From assembly GCF_001552785.1 (NCBI RefSeq), contig NZ_KQ959485.1:1-43161 (forward strand): a stretch of DNA of 43,161 nucleotides, given 5' to 3'. Source of the DNA: Atopobium deltae. Lineage in GTDB: Bacteria; Actinomycetota; Coriobacteriia; Coriobacteriales; Atopobiaceae. Position 1 is the stretch's first letter. Each line of letters starts with the position of its first letter. The translations under genes and the position numbers were made by a program. The notes under the pieces were generated by a model, which worked only from the letters and a program-made list of their open reading frames with translations, was not told the origin of the DNA and made no database searches. Of this stretch, positions 26,240 to 36,355 are shown one piece after another.

Positions 26240-28282
26240 CTACTGTGCTTGCTCCTGCTGGGATGGGTCTGCGGACGCAGTGGTTGCAACAGCAGCGGGA
26301 GATTGCTCGGCAGCGGCCTGGCCTGCGCAATACTCATCCCACTTGTCGTCAAGCAGAGCCTGTACCGCGTCGCCTTCGACCGTCTCGCGCGCAAGGAGTA
26401 CCTGCGCCATCGTGTCCATTTGGCGACGGCGAGCATCGAGCATGTTGCGGGCCTTCTCGTGAGCCTTGCGCAAAATGCGCTCGACCTCATCGTCGATGCG
26501 CTTGGAAGTCTCGGCTGAATAATTTTGTTTGTCGGCATAGTCGCGGCCCAAAAACACCTGGTGCTGAGGCTCACCAAAGACGCGGGCACCGAGCGCTTCG
26601 CTCATGCCGTAACGCGTCACGATATTGTGAGCAATCTTGGTGGCCTTCTCGAGGTCGTTACTTGCGCCCGTAGTAATGTCGTCGCAGAAAAGCTCTTCGG
26701 CGGCACGACCGCCCATAAGAACCACGATCTCGTCGAGCATCTCGGAACGCGTGGACAAAAACTTATCTTCCTCGGGGAGCTGCAAGGTGTAACCAAGCGC
26801 CTGACCTCGGCTGATAATCGAAATTTTGTGTACGGGATTGGCGTTGTCAAGCAAATGACCTGTCAGCGCATGACCACTCTCGTGATACGCAATGGTGCGA
26901 CGCTCTTTTTCGGTAATGATGCGACTGCGGCGCTCGGGGCCAGCAATAATGCGCTCCATGGCCTCTTCGATCTCGGGCTGACCAATCTCTTTTTTGTGAT
27001 TGCGCGCCGAAAGCAGCGCGGACTCGTTCATAAGATTGGCGAGGTCAGCGCCCGTGAAGCCAGGGGTAAGTTTTGCCAAGCTCTTAAAATCAATGCCCGC
27101 GGCAAGGGGTTTACACGCAGCGTGCACCTTAAGGATTTGCTCACGGCCACCTACGTCAGGACGGTCCACCGTAACACGACGGTCAAAACGGCCAGGGCGC
27201 AGTAAGGCGGGGTCGAGAATATCGGGGCGGTTGGTTGCCGCAAGCAAGATAACCGCTTCGTTTTCCTCGAAGCCGTCCATCTCGACCAGCAGTTGGTTGA
27301 GTGTTTGCTCGCGCTCATCGTGACCGCCGCCAAGACCAGCGCCACGCTGGCGGCCGACGGCGTCAATTTCGTCAATAAAAATAATGGAGGGTGTAGCCTG
27401 CTTTGCCTGCGCAAACAAATCGCGCACACGGCTGGCTCCCACGCCGACGTACATCTCGACGAAGTCGGAACCCGAAATCGAAAAGAAGGGCACGCCCGCC
27501 TCGCCCGCAACTGCTTTTGCGAGCAGGGTCTTGCCCGTTCCTGGAGGGCCTACGAGCAGTACGCCACGAGGAATATGCGCGCCCATCGACTGAAAACGCT
27601 TTGGATCAGCCAAAAAGTCACGCACCTCTTGCAACTCTTCGACGGCCTCGTCAATACCAGCAACGTCTGCAAATTTTGTCCGGGGGCGCTCCTCTTCTAC
27701 AAGCTGCGCCTTCGTTTTACCAAAGCGCATGGCCTGGCTGTTTTGCGCCATGAGCTGACGCAAGAAGTACAACACGCCAATAACTAACAAAACGGTCGGA
27801 ATCATTTGGACAATAAAGTCACCCAACAGGTTGGGGTTTGAGGTGTTGACCATGTAGCGAACATTGCTGTGCTTGGCCATAAGATCCGCAAGTGAATCAG
27901 GGCCCACGTAGGCGCTCGTGAACTCGACGAGTTGCTGCTTGTTGCCCTTCTCGGCAGATTTAGGCCAATATCTTCCGCTGATAAACCCGTCGACAGGGCG
28001 GAATGTTACGTCGCTCGTACGATCGTCCTTGACGGCAGCAATAAAATCGCTCGTCGCAAGCTTATCGGGGCGCTTCTCAAACGGGAAGCCGTTGAAGAAA
28101 CCAAAGGTGAGGTAGGCGACAAACGCCAGACCAATGATAAGAGCAGCAAGGGGAATGCGGAATTCCTTCTCGCTCACAAATGGATCGCGAGGGTCGCGAG
28201 GTCCACGGGAACCACGAGACGTAAGTGATCCACGAGGATCCAACGGTCCCTTCCCGCTTTTCTTGTTATCTTTGTTGCTCAC
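26240..28282 (-). CDS. ftsH: ATP-dependent zinc metalloprotease FtsH
   Basis: 680 residues. An Arg/Asp/Pro-rich N-terminus (DPRD-type repeats) precedes membrane segments at about 42-63 and 157-176. The AAA domain has Walker A GPPGTGKT, Walker [12 protein letters not shown] and the second homology region [20 protein letters not shown]. The protease has HESGH and the third zinc ligand in [15 protein letters not shown]. It degrades membrane and regulatory proteins. GTG start 28282 after GAGGAGTTG. Neighbours hpt and tilS match the common tilS-hpt-ftsH order. Confidence 0.96.
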   Translation of the reverse strand: MSNKDNKKSGKGPLDPRGSLTSRGSRGPRDPRDPFVSEKEFRIPLAALIIGLAFVAYLTFGFFNGFPFEKRPDKLATSDFIAAVKDDRTSDVTFRPVDGFISGRYWPKSAEKGNKQQLVEFTSAYVGPDSLADLMAKHSNVRYMVNTSNPNLLGDFIVQMIPTVLLVIGVLYFLRQLMAQNSQAMRFGKTKAQLVEEERPRTKFADVAGIDEAVEELQEVRDFLADPKRFQSMGAHIPRGVLLVGPPGTGKTLLAKAVAGEAGVPFFSISGSDFVEMYVGVGASRVRDLFAQAKQATPSIIFIDEIDAVGRQRGAGLGGGHDEREQTLNQLLVEMDGFEENEAVILLAATNRPDILDPALLRPGRFDRRVTVDRPDVGGREQILKVHAACKPLAAGIDFKSLAKLTPGFTGADLANLMNESALLSARNHKKEIGQPEIEEAMERIIAGPERRSRIITEKERRTIAYHESGHALTGHLLDNANPVHKISIISRGQALGYTLQLPEEDKFLSTRSEMLDEIVVLMGGRAAEELFCDDITTGASNDLEKATKIAHNIVTRYGMSEALGARVFGEPQHQVFLGRDYADKQNYSAETSKRIDDEVERILRKAHEKARNMLDARRRQMDTMAQVLLARETVEGDAVQALLDDKWDEYCAGQAAAEQSPAAVATTASADPSQQEQAQ

Positions 28283-28328
28283 GGATACAACTCCTCATCA
28301 TACGTGCTGATAAAAGCACGTTTTGTTA

Positions 28329-28886
28329 TTAACTATAGACTTCGGGCTTCAGGATACCCACGTACGACAGGTTGCGGTACTTCTCGGCATAATCAAGGCC
28401 ATAGCCCACCACAAACGCGTCGGGAACATAGGCGCCCACATATTTGGGCTTGATGGCCGAATGCTTACCCTTCACGTCCTTGACCAGGCACGCCGCAATC
28501 GAAATAGAAGCAGGGTGACGAGCCTCAAGGTTCTTGATTAAATACGATAAGGTCAAACCCGTGTCCAAAATATCCTCGGCGATAATAACATCGCGGTCTT
28601 CGATTTTGGTATCGAGGTCCTTAATAATGCGGACGACACCCGAGCTTTTGACGCTATCGCCATAGCTAGAAATGGCCATAAAATCAACTTCGCACTCGGT
28701 GGTGATAGTGCGCATCAAATCAGCGGTAAAGACAAACGCACCGCGCAACACTGCGACGATAAGAGGGTTTTTACCAGCATAATCCTTGCTGATCTGCTCG
28801 CCGAGTTTCTCGACAATGCCCCTCATTTCTTGCTCTGTTAATAATACTTTTTCGATGTCTGGGTGTTGCTGTGTTCCCTGCTCCAT
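28329..28886 (-). CDS. hpt: Hypoxanthine phosphoribosyltransferase
   Basis: 185 residues. VDFMAISSYG and the PRPP-binding loop VIIAEDILDTGLTLSYL identify the family; GLDYAEKYRNLSYVGIL closes it. Salvages hypoxanthine and guanine. Ribosome site GGAAGG before ATG 28886. Second of tilS-hpt-ftsH, 15 bp after tilS. Confidence 0.94.
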   Translation of the reverse strand: MEQGTQQHPDIEKVLLTEQEMRGIVEKLGEQISKDYAGKNPLIVAVLRGAFVFTADLMRTITTECEVDFMAISSYGDSVKSSGVVRIIKDLDTKIEDRDVIIAEDILDTGLTLSYLIKNLEARHPASISIAACLVKDVKGKHSAIKPKYVGAYVPDAFVVGYGLDYAEKYRNLSYVGILKPEVYS

Positions 28887-28901
28887 GACCTTACCTTCCG
28901 C

Positions 28902-30464
28902 TTATTCGACAGCCTGAAACCTTAATTCTAGCAGCACTTTTGTTGTAGCGCTGCAGCGAAAGCGCTCATCAGCGCGAACTTGCGCAACCCACACAATCTT
29001 TCCAGTTGGACCCGTGCGTACAATGGGCACACTCGCGCGCTCCGCTGCTGGGATTTTTGCCTCGTTGAGAAGGTCGGAAAGCTTTTTGGACTGTCCATGC
29101 ATGCCCAGCGGGCAGATAATATCGCCCGCTTGCGGAGCGTCAACCCACAGCTTTGCATCAGCTGCAGCAACACCTGCTGCTTGAGCATCGAGCAGCACCG
29201 AGGCTCTTCCCCACTCCTGTGCATGCGCCTTTGCTATGGCCACGGGATCTGTGTCTGGATTCACAGCAAGTAGGCGGGCAATGACGCAGGAGCGTGGAGC
29301 AGCGCTCGCCGTACGCTCGGCCATTTCGGGCGCCGAGCCCAGCGCTGGCGCAAGCGTCGTCGAGCCTGGAACTGGCAGCCAGCAAGGTTGTAAACGCTTG
29401 TCATCCGTAGGCATTCTTAAAAAGAGCGCGCCATACTCTACGCGGCAATCAATCCCCAAAGCAATATTGACAGAGCCTGTACCCGCCGCCACGATGCGCA
29501 AAAGGCCTGCGATGTGCTGGGCTTCTATGCGGCATTGATCAGAGGCATGACCCGCAACGTCTTTAACCGCCATACGGATCACGCGCCGCGCTATGGCCAC
29601 GTCAAGCGCTGCCAGTTTAGCCGCGTGCAACGCTAATACACCCTCGCCCGAGCGCAAAATCAATAAGCGCAGTGCTCGAGACGCGATCCCCGCCAAATAG
29701 CGATCCTCATCCGATAAAATTTCGCAGCTCGTACCCACGCTTTGGATCACCTTGGGATTTTGTTGCTTCAAGAGCGGCAAAATCTCATGCCGAATATACG
29801 AGCGCTGATATCTCGTATCTTCGTTGGTCTTATCTTCACGCCACAAAATGCCCGCCGCCTGCAAAAAATGACAGAGCTCCTCGTGTGTCATATCCAACAA
29901 GGGGCGCACAATGCGATTGCGTCGGCGTGGAATTGACGATAAGCCCTGTGTACCTGTGCCGCTTATGGCGTGCGCAAAAAATGTCTCCGCTCGATCGTTG
30001 GCGGTATGCGCCGTTAAAATACGCGCCTCGCTACGTGGCGTCTTGAACTGTGCCGACAACTCGTTTGCCAGCTTTTGCGCCTCGGCATAGCGAACTTCTC
30101 GGCCAGCGTTTTCGACATTGTTGCCATAGCGCTTGACAAGCTCGTTAACCTGCGCATGAACCACTTTGCATAAAAGGCCATAGCGGGCGGCAAGCGCTCG
30201 TACAAATTCCTCGTCTTTCTGTGCGTCTTCTCCGCGAAGACCGTGGTTAATGTGGAGCACGTACAGACGCTCTTTTGCTATGCGAGAAGGGCCTGCGCCG
30301 TCGCAGATGTCGAGCTTTGAGGTCGCTGCCAGCACGAGAAGCGCAGTTGAGTCGGCGCCGCCCGAAACCATAAGCACCACGGGCGCGCGCTTTGCATCAT
30401 CAGACGAACGCTTATGCAAATCAGTGTATTTTTTGTGCGCATATACTCGGGCAACGCTTGTCAT
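28902..30464 (-). CDS. tilS: tRNA(Ile)-lysidine synthase
   Basis: 520 residues. The N-terminal ATP pyrophosphatase has VLMVSGGADSTALL near residue 35, then HINHGLRGEDAQKDEEFV and AHTANDRAETFF. Substrate-binding and C-terminal domains follow, with DLLNEAKIPAAERASVPIV near the end. It changes C34 of tRNA-Ile2 to lysidine so it reads AUA, in the cytoplasm. Start chosen at ATG 30464 after AAGGGAGAG; the longer upstream frame has no homology. Two Ala-rich linkers make it longer than the usual 430-480. Confidence 0.93.
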   Translation of the reverse strand: MTSVARVYAHKKYTDLHKRSSDDAKRAPVVLMVSGGADSTALLVLAATSKLDICDGAGPSRIAKERLYVLHINHGLRGEDAQKDEEFVRALAARYGLLCKVVHAQVNELVKRYGNNVENAGREVRYAEAQKLANELSAQFKTPRSEARILTAHTANDRAETFFAHAISGTGTQGLSSIPRRRNRIVRPLLDMTHEELCHFLQAAGILWREDKTNEDTRYQRSYIRHEILPLLKQQNPKVIQSVGTSCEILSDEDRYLAGIASRALRLLILRSGEGVLALHAAKLAALDVAIARRVIRMAVKDVAGHASDQCRIEAQHIAGLLRIVAAGTGSVNIALGIDCRVEYGALFLRMPTDDKRLQPCWLPVPGSTTLAPALGSAPEMAERTASAAPRSCVIARLLAVNPDTDPVAIAKAHAQEWGRASVLLDAQAAGVAAADAKLWVDAPQAGDIICPLGMHGQSKKLSDLLNEAKIPAAERASVPIVRTGPTGKIVWVAQVRADERFRCSATTKVLLELRFQAVE

Positions 30465-30678
30465 AACTCTCCCTTGTGGCTTGCTGGACTGGAGTGGTGG
30501 ATCGCTTGCTGGGCGCTGGCTCGTTGGAACGCTGGGCCGCAGCTTGTTTGCCACCTCTTCATCATATTTTAGTGTACCCATCGCGTGTGCCCATTGCTTT
30601 ACCGTTGCTTTATGCTTTTGTTACGCATACTGACTGCGTAGAGAAAGACGGCACCCCACAGTGGAATACATTATAAAA

Positions 30679-30717
30679 ATAGGTATGTTACAATTATAAA
30701 GTTAAGTGAATACCTAT
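30679..30717 (+). promoter_or_regulatory. 8-bp inverted repeat next to the ribosome site of the tail-anchored protein gene
   Basis: ATAGGTAT (30679-30686) and ATACCTAT (30710-30717) are perfect inverse copies 23 bp apart. The -10-like TACAAT after TGT (extended -10) lies inside the loop, and the right arm touches the ribosome site GGCAGGGA. It could be an operator over the promoter. Confidence 0.55.
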
Positions 30718-30731
30718 AGGCAGGGAATGCA

Positions 30732-31109
30732 ATGTCTACTGCAAAAAATTCTGACTATGTGCGTCCTCGTCCTTCTCGACGAAGCGTCGAAGCTGTTGAT
30801 GATTTAGCGTACGATGATGCCTACGCTACCGTAAAGCGCAATGCGTACGAAAAGGCGCAGGCAGAGCGCCAGGATCAAACCAAGCCGCAAAAGCGTTCGT
30901 GGCGCAACCTTCGTCGCGATGATACGCAGCTGCACAATGATCTTCCCTATGGTCAGTATTTATCTATGTCCGATCAGCGCAAGGCTATTTTTACGAGGCG
31001 TGAACGTCACAATCGTTTGGGCAGCGCCGCCCTTATCATTGGTATTCTTGCAGTTCTTGCGATTGTCGTTGCTATTTTTTGGCACTTTATGGCCGCCGCG
31101 CACGCGTAA
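30732..31109 (+). CDS. Small tail-anchored membrane protein, unknown function
   Basis: 125 residues. The first 95 are charged (Arg, Asp, Lys, Gln) and without a recognised domain. Residues about 98-119 form a single hydrophobic segment (LIIGILAVLAIVVAIFWHF), leaving a short tail. No signal peptide; probably anchored by its C-terminus with the charged part inside. Ribosome site AGGGA before ATG 30732. Divergent from tilS, and followed by mscL with its own promoter. Codon use is like its neighbours, so the gene is likely real. Confidence 0.75.
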   Translation: MSTAKNSDYVRPRPSRRSVEAVDDLAYDDAYATVKRNAYEKAQAERQDQTKPQKRSWRNLRRDDTQLHNDLPYGQYLSMSDQRKAIFTRRERHNRLGSAALIIGILAVLAIVVAIFWHFMAAAHA

Positions 31110-31138
31110 TCTCGTGCCGGCTTATTTTTTCAACTTAC

Positions 31139-31167
31139 TTAGGATATTCTCGGATATCCACTATACT
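31139..31167 (+). promoter_or_regulatory. mscL promoter with palindromic spacer
   Basis: TTAGGA (31139-31144), 17 bp, TATACT (31162-31167). The spacer region holds GGATAT...ATATCC, an inverted repeat (31142-31159). The leader to mscL is about 130 nt. Confidence 0.5.
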
Positions 31168-31300
31168 TATCTCAACAGGACGGATGCTGCAGTCGTCGCG
31201 CCATCGTTGTGTTGCATCGTTGCGCGACCATCATGATAGCATCGCCGTTGTAGCAGGTTATAAGCGCGAATTTCTCGCCTGTCCAAGATGAGAGTGTGTT

Positions 31301-31777
31301 ATGAAAAAATTTTTCAAAGAATTTGGTGAATTCATCAATCGTGGAAACATCGTCGATATGGCAGTCGGTGTCATTATTGGTGGCGGCTTTACCGCATTGG
31401 TTACCGCGCTGATCACCTACATTATTAACCCTCTGATTACTGCTGCAACAGGCGGCACTGGCAATTACTCTGGCCTTTCGATTGCTATTCCTGGCAGCGA
31501 CCAAGCCATCGACTTCGGTGCTTTTATCGGCGCGCTCATTAACTTCTTGTTGACCGCCTTAGTCGTCTTCATTATTTTGCGCCTTGTAAAATCGGCTCAG
31601 ACCGCCGCTGCTGCGCTTAAAAAAGCCGAGAAGACCGAAGAAAAAGCACCCCGCACCTGCAATTATTGCAAGTCTGAAGTTGCCGATGATGCCCTTCGCT
31701 GCCCGCACTGCACCTCGGTGTTGCCCAATGCTTCGAAGCAGAATGTTGCCGATATGAACGGTCAAGCATCGGCATAA
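31301..31777 (+). CDS. mscL: Large-conductance mechanosensitive channel with C-terminal zinc ribbon
   Basis: 158 residues. The MscL core has FKEFGEFINRGNIVDMAVGVIIGGGFTALV at the start and GALINFLLTALVVFIILRLV as the second membrane helix. The pore helix is the usual Gly-rich stretch. In place of a plain cytoplasmic helix bundle it ends with four Cys, C120, C123, C134 and C137, as a CxxC pair set (zinc ribbon). It releases solutes at osmotic downshock. MscL with such a ribbon is known in other Gram-positives. Confidence 0.93.
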   Translation: MKKFFKEFGEFINRGNIVDMAVGVIIGGGFTALVTALITYIINPLITAATGGTGNYSGLSIAIPGSDQAIDFGAFIGALINFLLTALVVFIILRLVKSAQTAAAALKKAEKTEEKAPRTCNYCKSEVADDALRCPHCTSVLPNASKQNVADMNGQASA

Positions 31778-31850
31778 GCCGAAGAACGCCAGGCTTCCTC
31801 AACCGTGGTTGTCACGTGCGATCATTGTTCGAGGCTACCCCTAGTCTCAG

Positions 31851-32096
31851 CTATTGCCACGGATCTGCTTGAAAAAGCACTTCTGGACGAGAAGGCCTAT
31901 CTGACCACGGATCATAGCCGTCATCATCTTCACGAAGAGCGCGCGCAAAAGTACTATCTTCTTTTGCGGTGTCGCGTTTTAATTCTTTGTGAGATGTGTG
32001 GCGGCTTTTCGTTTTATTTTTGCTGAGCGAGGCGTTTTGTGACCGTGTGCTATCGTTGATCTTCTCGTCAGAATTTTGTTTTACATCCGCTGTCAT
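31851..32096 (-). CDS. Small hydrophilic protein, unknown
   Basis: 81 residues if started at ATG 32096, 9 bp after AGGG; ATG 32105 is also in frame but too near the ribosome site. Rich in Ser, Asp, Lys and Arg, without a recognised domain; it looks disordered, with a DDDGYDPWSDRPSRP stretch near the end. It follows the zinc-ribbon/PASTA gene after about 10 bp, so it is probably cotranscribed with it. Function unknown. Confidence 0.55.
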   Translation of the reverse strand: MTADVKQNSDEKINDSTRSQNASLSKNKTKSRHTSHKELKRDTAKEDSTFARALREDDDGYDPWSDRPSRPEVLFQADPWQ

Positions 32097-32107
32097 AATC
32101 AACATCC

Positions 32108-33259
32108 CTAAGATGCCATGTGTTTTAATGTGAGCGTCACAGGCTGATTTTTTGGAACGGTGCTGTTTGCGGCAGGCTCGATTCCCACGACCACGTCATT
32201 TTCGGAAGGCGAGTCCACCCCCGTGACATGCACATTTTGATACCCAAATTCGCGCAGCTTTTTGAGCGCCTGGCTGTAGTTCGCACCCTGAATGGGTGGA
32301 ATATAGCGCAGCTCACCCACCGTCAGTGTGACCGTCTTCCCCAAGCCCTGGAGCTTGTCTGGATTGGGATCCGTAGCCATAACAAGTCCCGCTGAGTCAT
32401 CCACGAAGGCATTCTGAACAGCCACTTCGAAGCCCTTATTGCGCAAAATGGCCGTTGCATCCGCAGCGCTACTACCACGCACATCGGGCACGGGCACGCC
32501 GCCGAAAAACCCGCGAGGTAGCAGCAAAAAAATGATTCCCGCAAGGCACAGCACAACCAAAGCCGTGAGCGCTCCCCGTATCACTTGCTGGCGAAGCATA
32601 TAGCGGTCGAGAAGATCGGTGACAGACTGCACGGGAGCTGCTTTTGCAGATTCATTATTATCGTGCACGTGCAGACGAGGATTGAGGCGTTGAAGCGTTC
32701 CCTGCTTGTACGCAATGCCAATGGTGCGAAGACGTGCGCGAAGTGCTTTTTTCTCTTTTCGGGATTTTGGGCGGGGTACGGACACGTTTGCGGCAGGCGA
32801 GGTTGCGGAAGGCGAGGTTGCGGAAGGCGCGGCTGTAGAAGTTTCGCTGGTCACAGGTGCCGCAGTGGTGATGTCTGAAGTCGCGGTGACGGTTGGATCT
32901 GCAGTGATATTTGGAGTAGCAACTGCAGTTGGATCCGCAGTGGTATTTGAAATGGCGGTTACATTTGGATCGGCAGTACCATTTGGAGCAGCAGCTACAT
33001 TTGAGGTGGTGGCGGACGCAGCCATGTTGGGATCTGGCGGCACTGATTGCTTAGATGCAAAAGCTTCTTGTTGCTCGGTCAGGACAGCCGTAGATGGTGC
33101 CGCCTGCTCAGGTGGCGATGCTACTGGTTCAGGCGAAACCACTTCTAAGGAAGCCAGTGCAGCAGCTTCACTCGAGAGATGCTTAATGACCTTCTCGCCG
33201 CACACAGGACAAAAAACAACACCTTTTGGAACCTGCGCATTACAACAAGGACAAATCAT
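32108..33259 (-). CDS. Zinc-ribbon membrane protein with PASTA domains
   Basis: 383 residues. The N-terminal zinc ribbon has MICPCCNAQV and VFCPVCGEK. A long Ala/Thr/Pro/Ser linker (about 40-170) contains TADP-type repeats, then a basic stretch. One membrane segment lies near 230-250, and two PASTA domains follow outside: VPVPDVRGSSAADATAILRN and YIPPIQGANYSQALKKLREF. PASTA domains bind peptidoglycan in PknB-type kinases, but no kinase domain is present. A cell-wall sensor or anchor is a guess. Ribosome site GGGAGGTGCT before ATG 33259. The frame is conserved despite the low-complexity linker. Confidence 0.82.
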   Translation of the reverse strand: MICPCCNAQVPKGVVFCPVCGEKVIKHLSSEAAALASLEVVSPEPVASPPEQAAPSTAVLTEQQEAFASKQSVPPDPNMAASATTSNVAAAPNGTADPNVTAISNTTADPTAVATPNITADPTVTATSDITTAAPVTSETSTAAPSATSPSATSPAANVSVPRPKSRKEKKALRARLRTIGIAYKQGTLQRLNPRLHVHDNNESAKAAPVQSVTDLLDRYMLRQQVIRGALTALVVLCLAGIIFLLLPRGFFGGVPVPDVRGSSAADATAILRNKGFEVAVQNAFVDDSAGLVMATDPNPDKLQGLGKTVTLTVGELRYIPPIQGANYSQALKKLREFGYQNVHVTGVDSPSENDVVVGIEPAANSTVPKNQPVTLTLKHMAS

Positions 33260-33348
33260 AGCACCTCCCTTAGTATGAAGTCTTAATGCTGTATTACCTT
33301 ACTTCAAAAGTCGAAAAAAGGCAAAATGCTGCAGCTGCGGCCCCCTTG

Positions 33349-33394
33349 CAAAAAAATTGCGTCGCATTTCTTGAAATACGAAACGCGACGCAAT
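33349..33394 (-). terminator. clpB terminator
   Basis: Minus strand ATTGCGTCGC (33394-33385) pairs with GCGACGCAAT (33365-33356), followed by a run of seven T. The inner stem is extended by GTTTC/GAAAT. It separates clpB from the PASTA gene. Confidence 0.85.
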
Positions 33395-33446
33395 CTATGC
33401 CTACGCTATGGGATATTCAAGCTGGACACTTGCGGGCATGCGCTCA

Positions 33447-36035
33447 CTAAGCACGGCTTGCAACAAGCTTGCCTTGCTCGTTGGTGTCGATGTAGGCGCG
33501 ATCTCCCTCGCCGAGCTTGCCCTCAATAATGAGGTTGGCAATCTCGTCAACAACCTGGCGCTGAATCAGACGCTTCAAAGGACGCGCGCCGTAGACGGAA
33601 TCAAGACCATCAAGCGCGAGCGACTGTACCGCGCTGGGAGAAAGCTCCAGCGAAATGCGCTTCTTCGCAAGAAGTGTGCGTACGCCAGCGAGTTGAATGT
33701 CGACGATCTTCTCGATATCCTCAAGCCCCAAGGGCGAGAAGCTCACGATGTCGTCAATACGGTTCAAGAACTCGGGACGGAAAGCCGCGCGCATTGCCTG
33801 GTCAATCTTCTTGGACAGGTCCTTTTGATCGTCATCGGGGCTTGCCTGCGCAATGATCTGCGAGCCAATGTTACTCGTCATAATAATGATGGTGTTCTTG
33901 AAGTTCACCACTCGGCCCTGGCCATCGGTGAGGCGACCATCATCGAGCACTTGCAACAGGATGTTAAAGACATCGGGATGCGCTTTTTCCATCTCGTCCA
34001 GCAAAATGACTGCGTAGGGGCGACGGCGCACAGCCTCGGTGAGCTGGCCCGCTTCGTCATAGCCCACATACCCTGGGGGTGCGCCAATCAGGCGCTGGAC
34101 CGAGAACTTCTCCATGTACTCGGACATATCAATACGAATGAGCGCACGCTCGTCGTCAAACAAGCATTCAGCAAGCGCTTTGGCGAGCTCGGTCTTGCCC
34201 ACGCCCGTGGGTCCCAGGAAGAAGAAGCTGCCAATGGGACGATTCGGGTCCGAAAGCCCCGCACGGCTACGACGCACTGCCGCAGCCACGGCATCGACGG
34301 CCTTATCTTGACCAACCACACGTTTGTGCAGCTCGTCCTCAAGATTTTTGAGCTTGTCGATCTCGCCTTGCATCATCTTAGCAACGGGCACGCCCGTCCA
34401 TGACGACACTACCGCAGCGATCTCTTCGTTGGTAACTTCTTCCTTGAGCAGGGCGCCATCTTCTTGCTTTTGAAGCAAGATCTTCTCGGCGGCGTCATAC
34501 TGCTTTTGCAAGCTCGGAATGATCGAGTAACGTAGCTCGGACGCACGCGCCAAATCGCCTTCGCGCGTCGCCTTTTGTTCCTGGCTGCGCGAATCGTCCA
34601 GCTGCTGTTTGAGTTGCTGCACGTGGTCAATAGCGCTCTTCTCGTTTTGCCAATCGGCCTTCATGCTGTCGAGCTTCTCGCGCACGCCGGCCATCTCGGA
34701 GCGAAGCGTTTCCAAACGCTCCTTACTTGCCTCGTCCTCCTCTTTAAGCAGGGCCTGCTCTTCGATTTGCATCTGCGTCAGCTGACGGCTCACGGCGTCA
34801 ATCTCGGCAGGCATAGAGTCCAGCTCCATACGCAGGCGGCTCGCCGCTTCGTCGATAAGATCGATGGCCTTGTCGGGCAAAAAGCGGTCGGCAATATAGC
34901 GGTTTGATAGATCGGCCGCCGAAACAAGCGCGGCATCCGTAATGCGAACACCATGATGGAGCTCGTACTTCTCCTTCAGGCCACGCAAAATCGAGATCGT
35001 GTCTTCCACGCTAGGCTCACTGACCAAAACCGTCTGAAAACGACGTGCCAAGGCGGCGTCCTTCTCGATATATTTACGGTATTCGTCAAGCGTTGTGGCG
35101 CCAATGGCGTGCAACTCGCCGCGCGCGAGGGCGGGCTTCAAAATGTTGCCCGCATCCATCGTGCCTTCGGTTGCGCCCGCGCCCACAATAGTGTGCAGCT
35201 CGTCGATGAACAGCACCACGCGACCCGCGGCCTGCTTGACCTCTTTGAGCACACTCTTCAGGCGGTCCTCAAACTCACCGCGGTACTTTGCGCCCGCAAC
35301 CAGCGCACTCATATCGAGCTCGATCAGGTCATGATCCTTCAGGGTCGAAGGGACGTCACCCTGCACGATGCGCTGCGCGAGACCCTCAACGATGGCCGTT
35401 TTACCCACGCCAGGCTGGCCGATAAGGACAGGATTGTTTTTGGTACGGCGACTGAGTACCTGAATAGTGTGGCGGATTTCCTCAATACGCCCGATGACGG
35501 GATCGAGCTTGCCCTGGCGCGCTAGGCTAGTCACATTGCGCCCGTAGCGCTCCAACGCGTCAAACTCCTGCTTGCCCTCGGGCGAGGTGACCTTCTCGTC
35601 ACCACGAAGTTGCGTGTAGGCTTCTTTGACACGCTTTTCGGTCACGCCAGCTGCCGATAAGATCCGCGAAGCATCGCTGGTTACAGCGCACAGAGCGCCA
35701 AGCAAATGCTCGGAGGTGACGTAGGAATCATCCACCGCACCAGCAAAGCTCTCGGCCTTTTGTGCGACGCGGCCAAAGTCATTTGAGAGCCCCATTTGCG
35801 CGTTGCCCGAGGTAACCTTTGGCATGCTTGCAATTTTTTGGTCGACCTGCGTGGCAAGTGCCTGTGGATTTGCACCAATGCGTTCGATAATAGCTTTGAG
35901 GTTATGTTCATCCGAGCTTATGAGCGCCTTGAGCAAATGAATGGGCTCAACAGAGGCCGCAGACGCATCGCTTGCAATGGCGATGGCAGACTGCAGCGCT
36001 TCTTGCGCCGTGACAGCCCACTTGTCTAATCTCAT
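33447..36035 (-). CDS. clpB: ClpB disaggregase
   Basis: 862 residues. An N-terminal ClpN domain (1-145) precedes the first AAA with Walker [10 protein letters not shown] long coiled-coil middle domain (about 400-530) is rich in Glu, Lys and Gln. The second AAA has [16 protein letters not shown] and [15 protein letters not shown]. It rescues aggregated proteins with DnaK. Start chosen at ATG 36035 ([14 protein letters not shown]) after AGAGGAG; the longer frame adds unrelated residues. It lies at the end of the stress cluster and shares an upstream 15-mer with dnaK, so it is probably under HspR. Confidence 0.96.
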   Translation of the reverse strand: MRLDKWAVTAQEALQSAIAIASDASAASVEPIHLLKALISSDEHNLKAIIERIGANPQALATQVDQKIASMPKVTSGNAQMGLSNDFGRVAQKAESFAGAVDDSYVTSEHLLGALCAVTSDASRILSAAGVTEKRVKEAYTQLRGDEKVTSPEGKQEFDALERYGRNVTSLARQGKLDPVIGRIEEIRHTIQVLSRRTKNNPVLIGQPGVGKTAIVEGLAQRIVQGDVPSTLKDHDLIELDMSALVAGAKYRGEFEDRLKSVLKEVKQAAGRVVLFIDELHTIVGAGATEGTMDAGNILKPALARGELHAIGATTLDEYRKYIEKDAALARRFQTVLVSEPSVEDTISILRGLKEKYELHHGVRITDAALVSAADLSNRYIADRFLPDKAIDLIDEAASRLRMELDSMPAEIDAVSRQLTQMQIEEQALLKEEDEASKERLETLRSEMAGVREKLDSMKADWQNEKSAIDHVQQLKQQLDDSRSQEQKATREGDLARASELRYSIIPSLQKQYDAAEKILLQKQEDGALLKEEVTNEEIAAVVSSWTGVPVAKMMQGEIDKLKNLEDELHKRVVGQDKAVDAVAAAVRRSRAGLSDPNRPIGSFFFLGPTGVGKTELAKALAECLFDDERALIRIDMSEYMEKFSVQRLIGAPPGYVGYDEAGQLTEAVRRRPYAVILLDEMEKAHPDVFNILLQVLDDGRLTDGQGRVVNFKNTIIIMTSNIGSQIIAQASPDDDQKDLSKKIDQAMRAAFRPEFLNRIDDIVSFSPLGLEDIEKIVDIQLAGVRTLLAKKRISLELSPSAVQSLALDGLDSVYGARPLKRLIQRQVVDEIANLIIEGKLGEGDRAYIDTNEQGKLVASRA

Positions 36036-36106
36036 AAAAAACTCCTCTCTGATGCACGAAAACACAAGTTTGTTCACTACTTAGTATTCCCGTTGAGAGG
36101 AGTCTT

Positions 36107-36121
36107 TATACAAAATCTAAG
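36107..36121 (-). promoter_or_regulatory. clpB copy of the shared 15-mer
   Basis: TATACAAAATCTAAG (read on plus) is identical to 42252-42266 before dnaK. It lies about 72 bp before the clpB start. Candidate HspR site or heat-shock promoter element. Confidence 0.6.
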
Positions 36122-36140
36122 CGCCTACACATTAGATTAT

Positions 36141-36326
36141 CTATGTCTCTTCCTTTGATGATTTTGACGATTCGTGTTTTGGAAGGCGTCCATAGCGCTT
36201 GAGCGCGTCGCGTAAAATCCATTCCACTTGCCCATTTGAGCTGCGCATCTCGTCGTCTGCCCAGCGCTGCACAACCTCCCAAATCTCGGGATCTATACGC
36301 AAAGGATATTGTTTACGGGTAGCCAT
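36141..36326 (-). CDS. Small ribbon-helix-helix (Arc-type) protein
   Basis: 61 residues. RKQYPLRIDPEIWEVVQRWADDEMRSSNGQVEWILRDAL is an Arc/MetJ-type RHH domain: short basic strand, two helices. Such proteins often accompany SPFH genes, or act as antitoxin-like regulators; no toxin is seen here. No Shine-Dalgarno; TAAACT (36338-36333) ends 6 bp before the ATG, so leaderless start is plausible. It lies between the SPFH gene and clpB. Confidence 0.75.
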   Translation of the reverse strand: MATRKQYPLRIDPEIWEVVQRWADDEMRSSNGQVEWILRDALKRYGRLPKHESSKSSKEET

Positions 36327-36355
36327 AATCGTAGTTTACTGCGTGTGTACCGCGA

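Noticed and set aside
33447-36035. Overlapping long plus-strand frames inside clpB
   Set aside because: Shadows of the real gene; no family motif.
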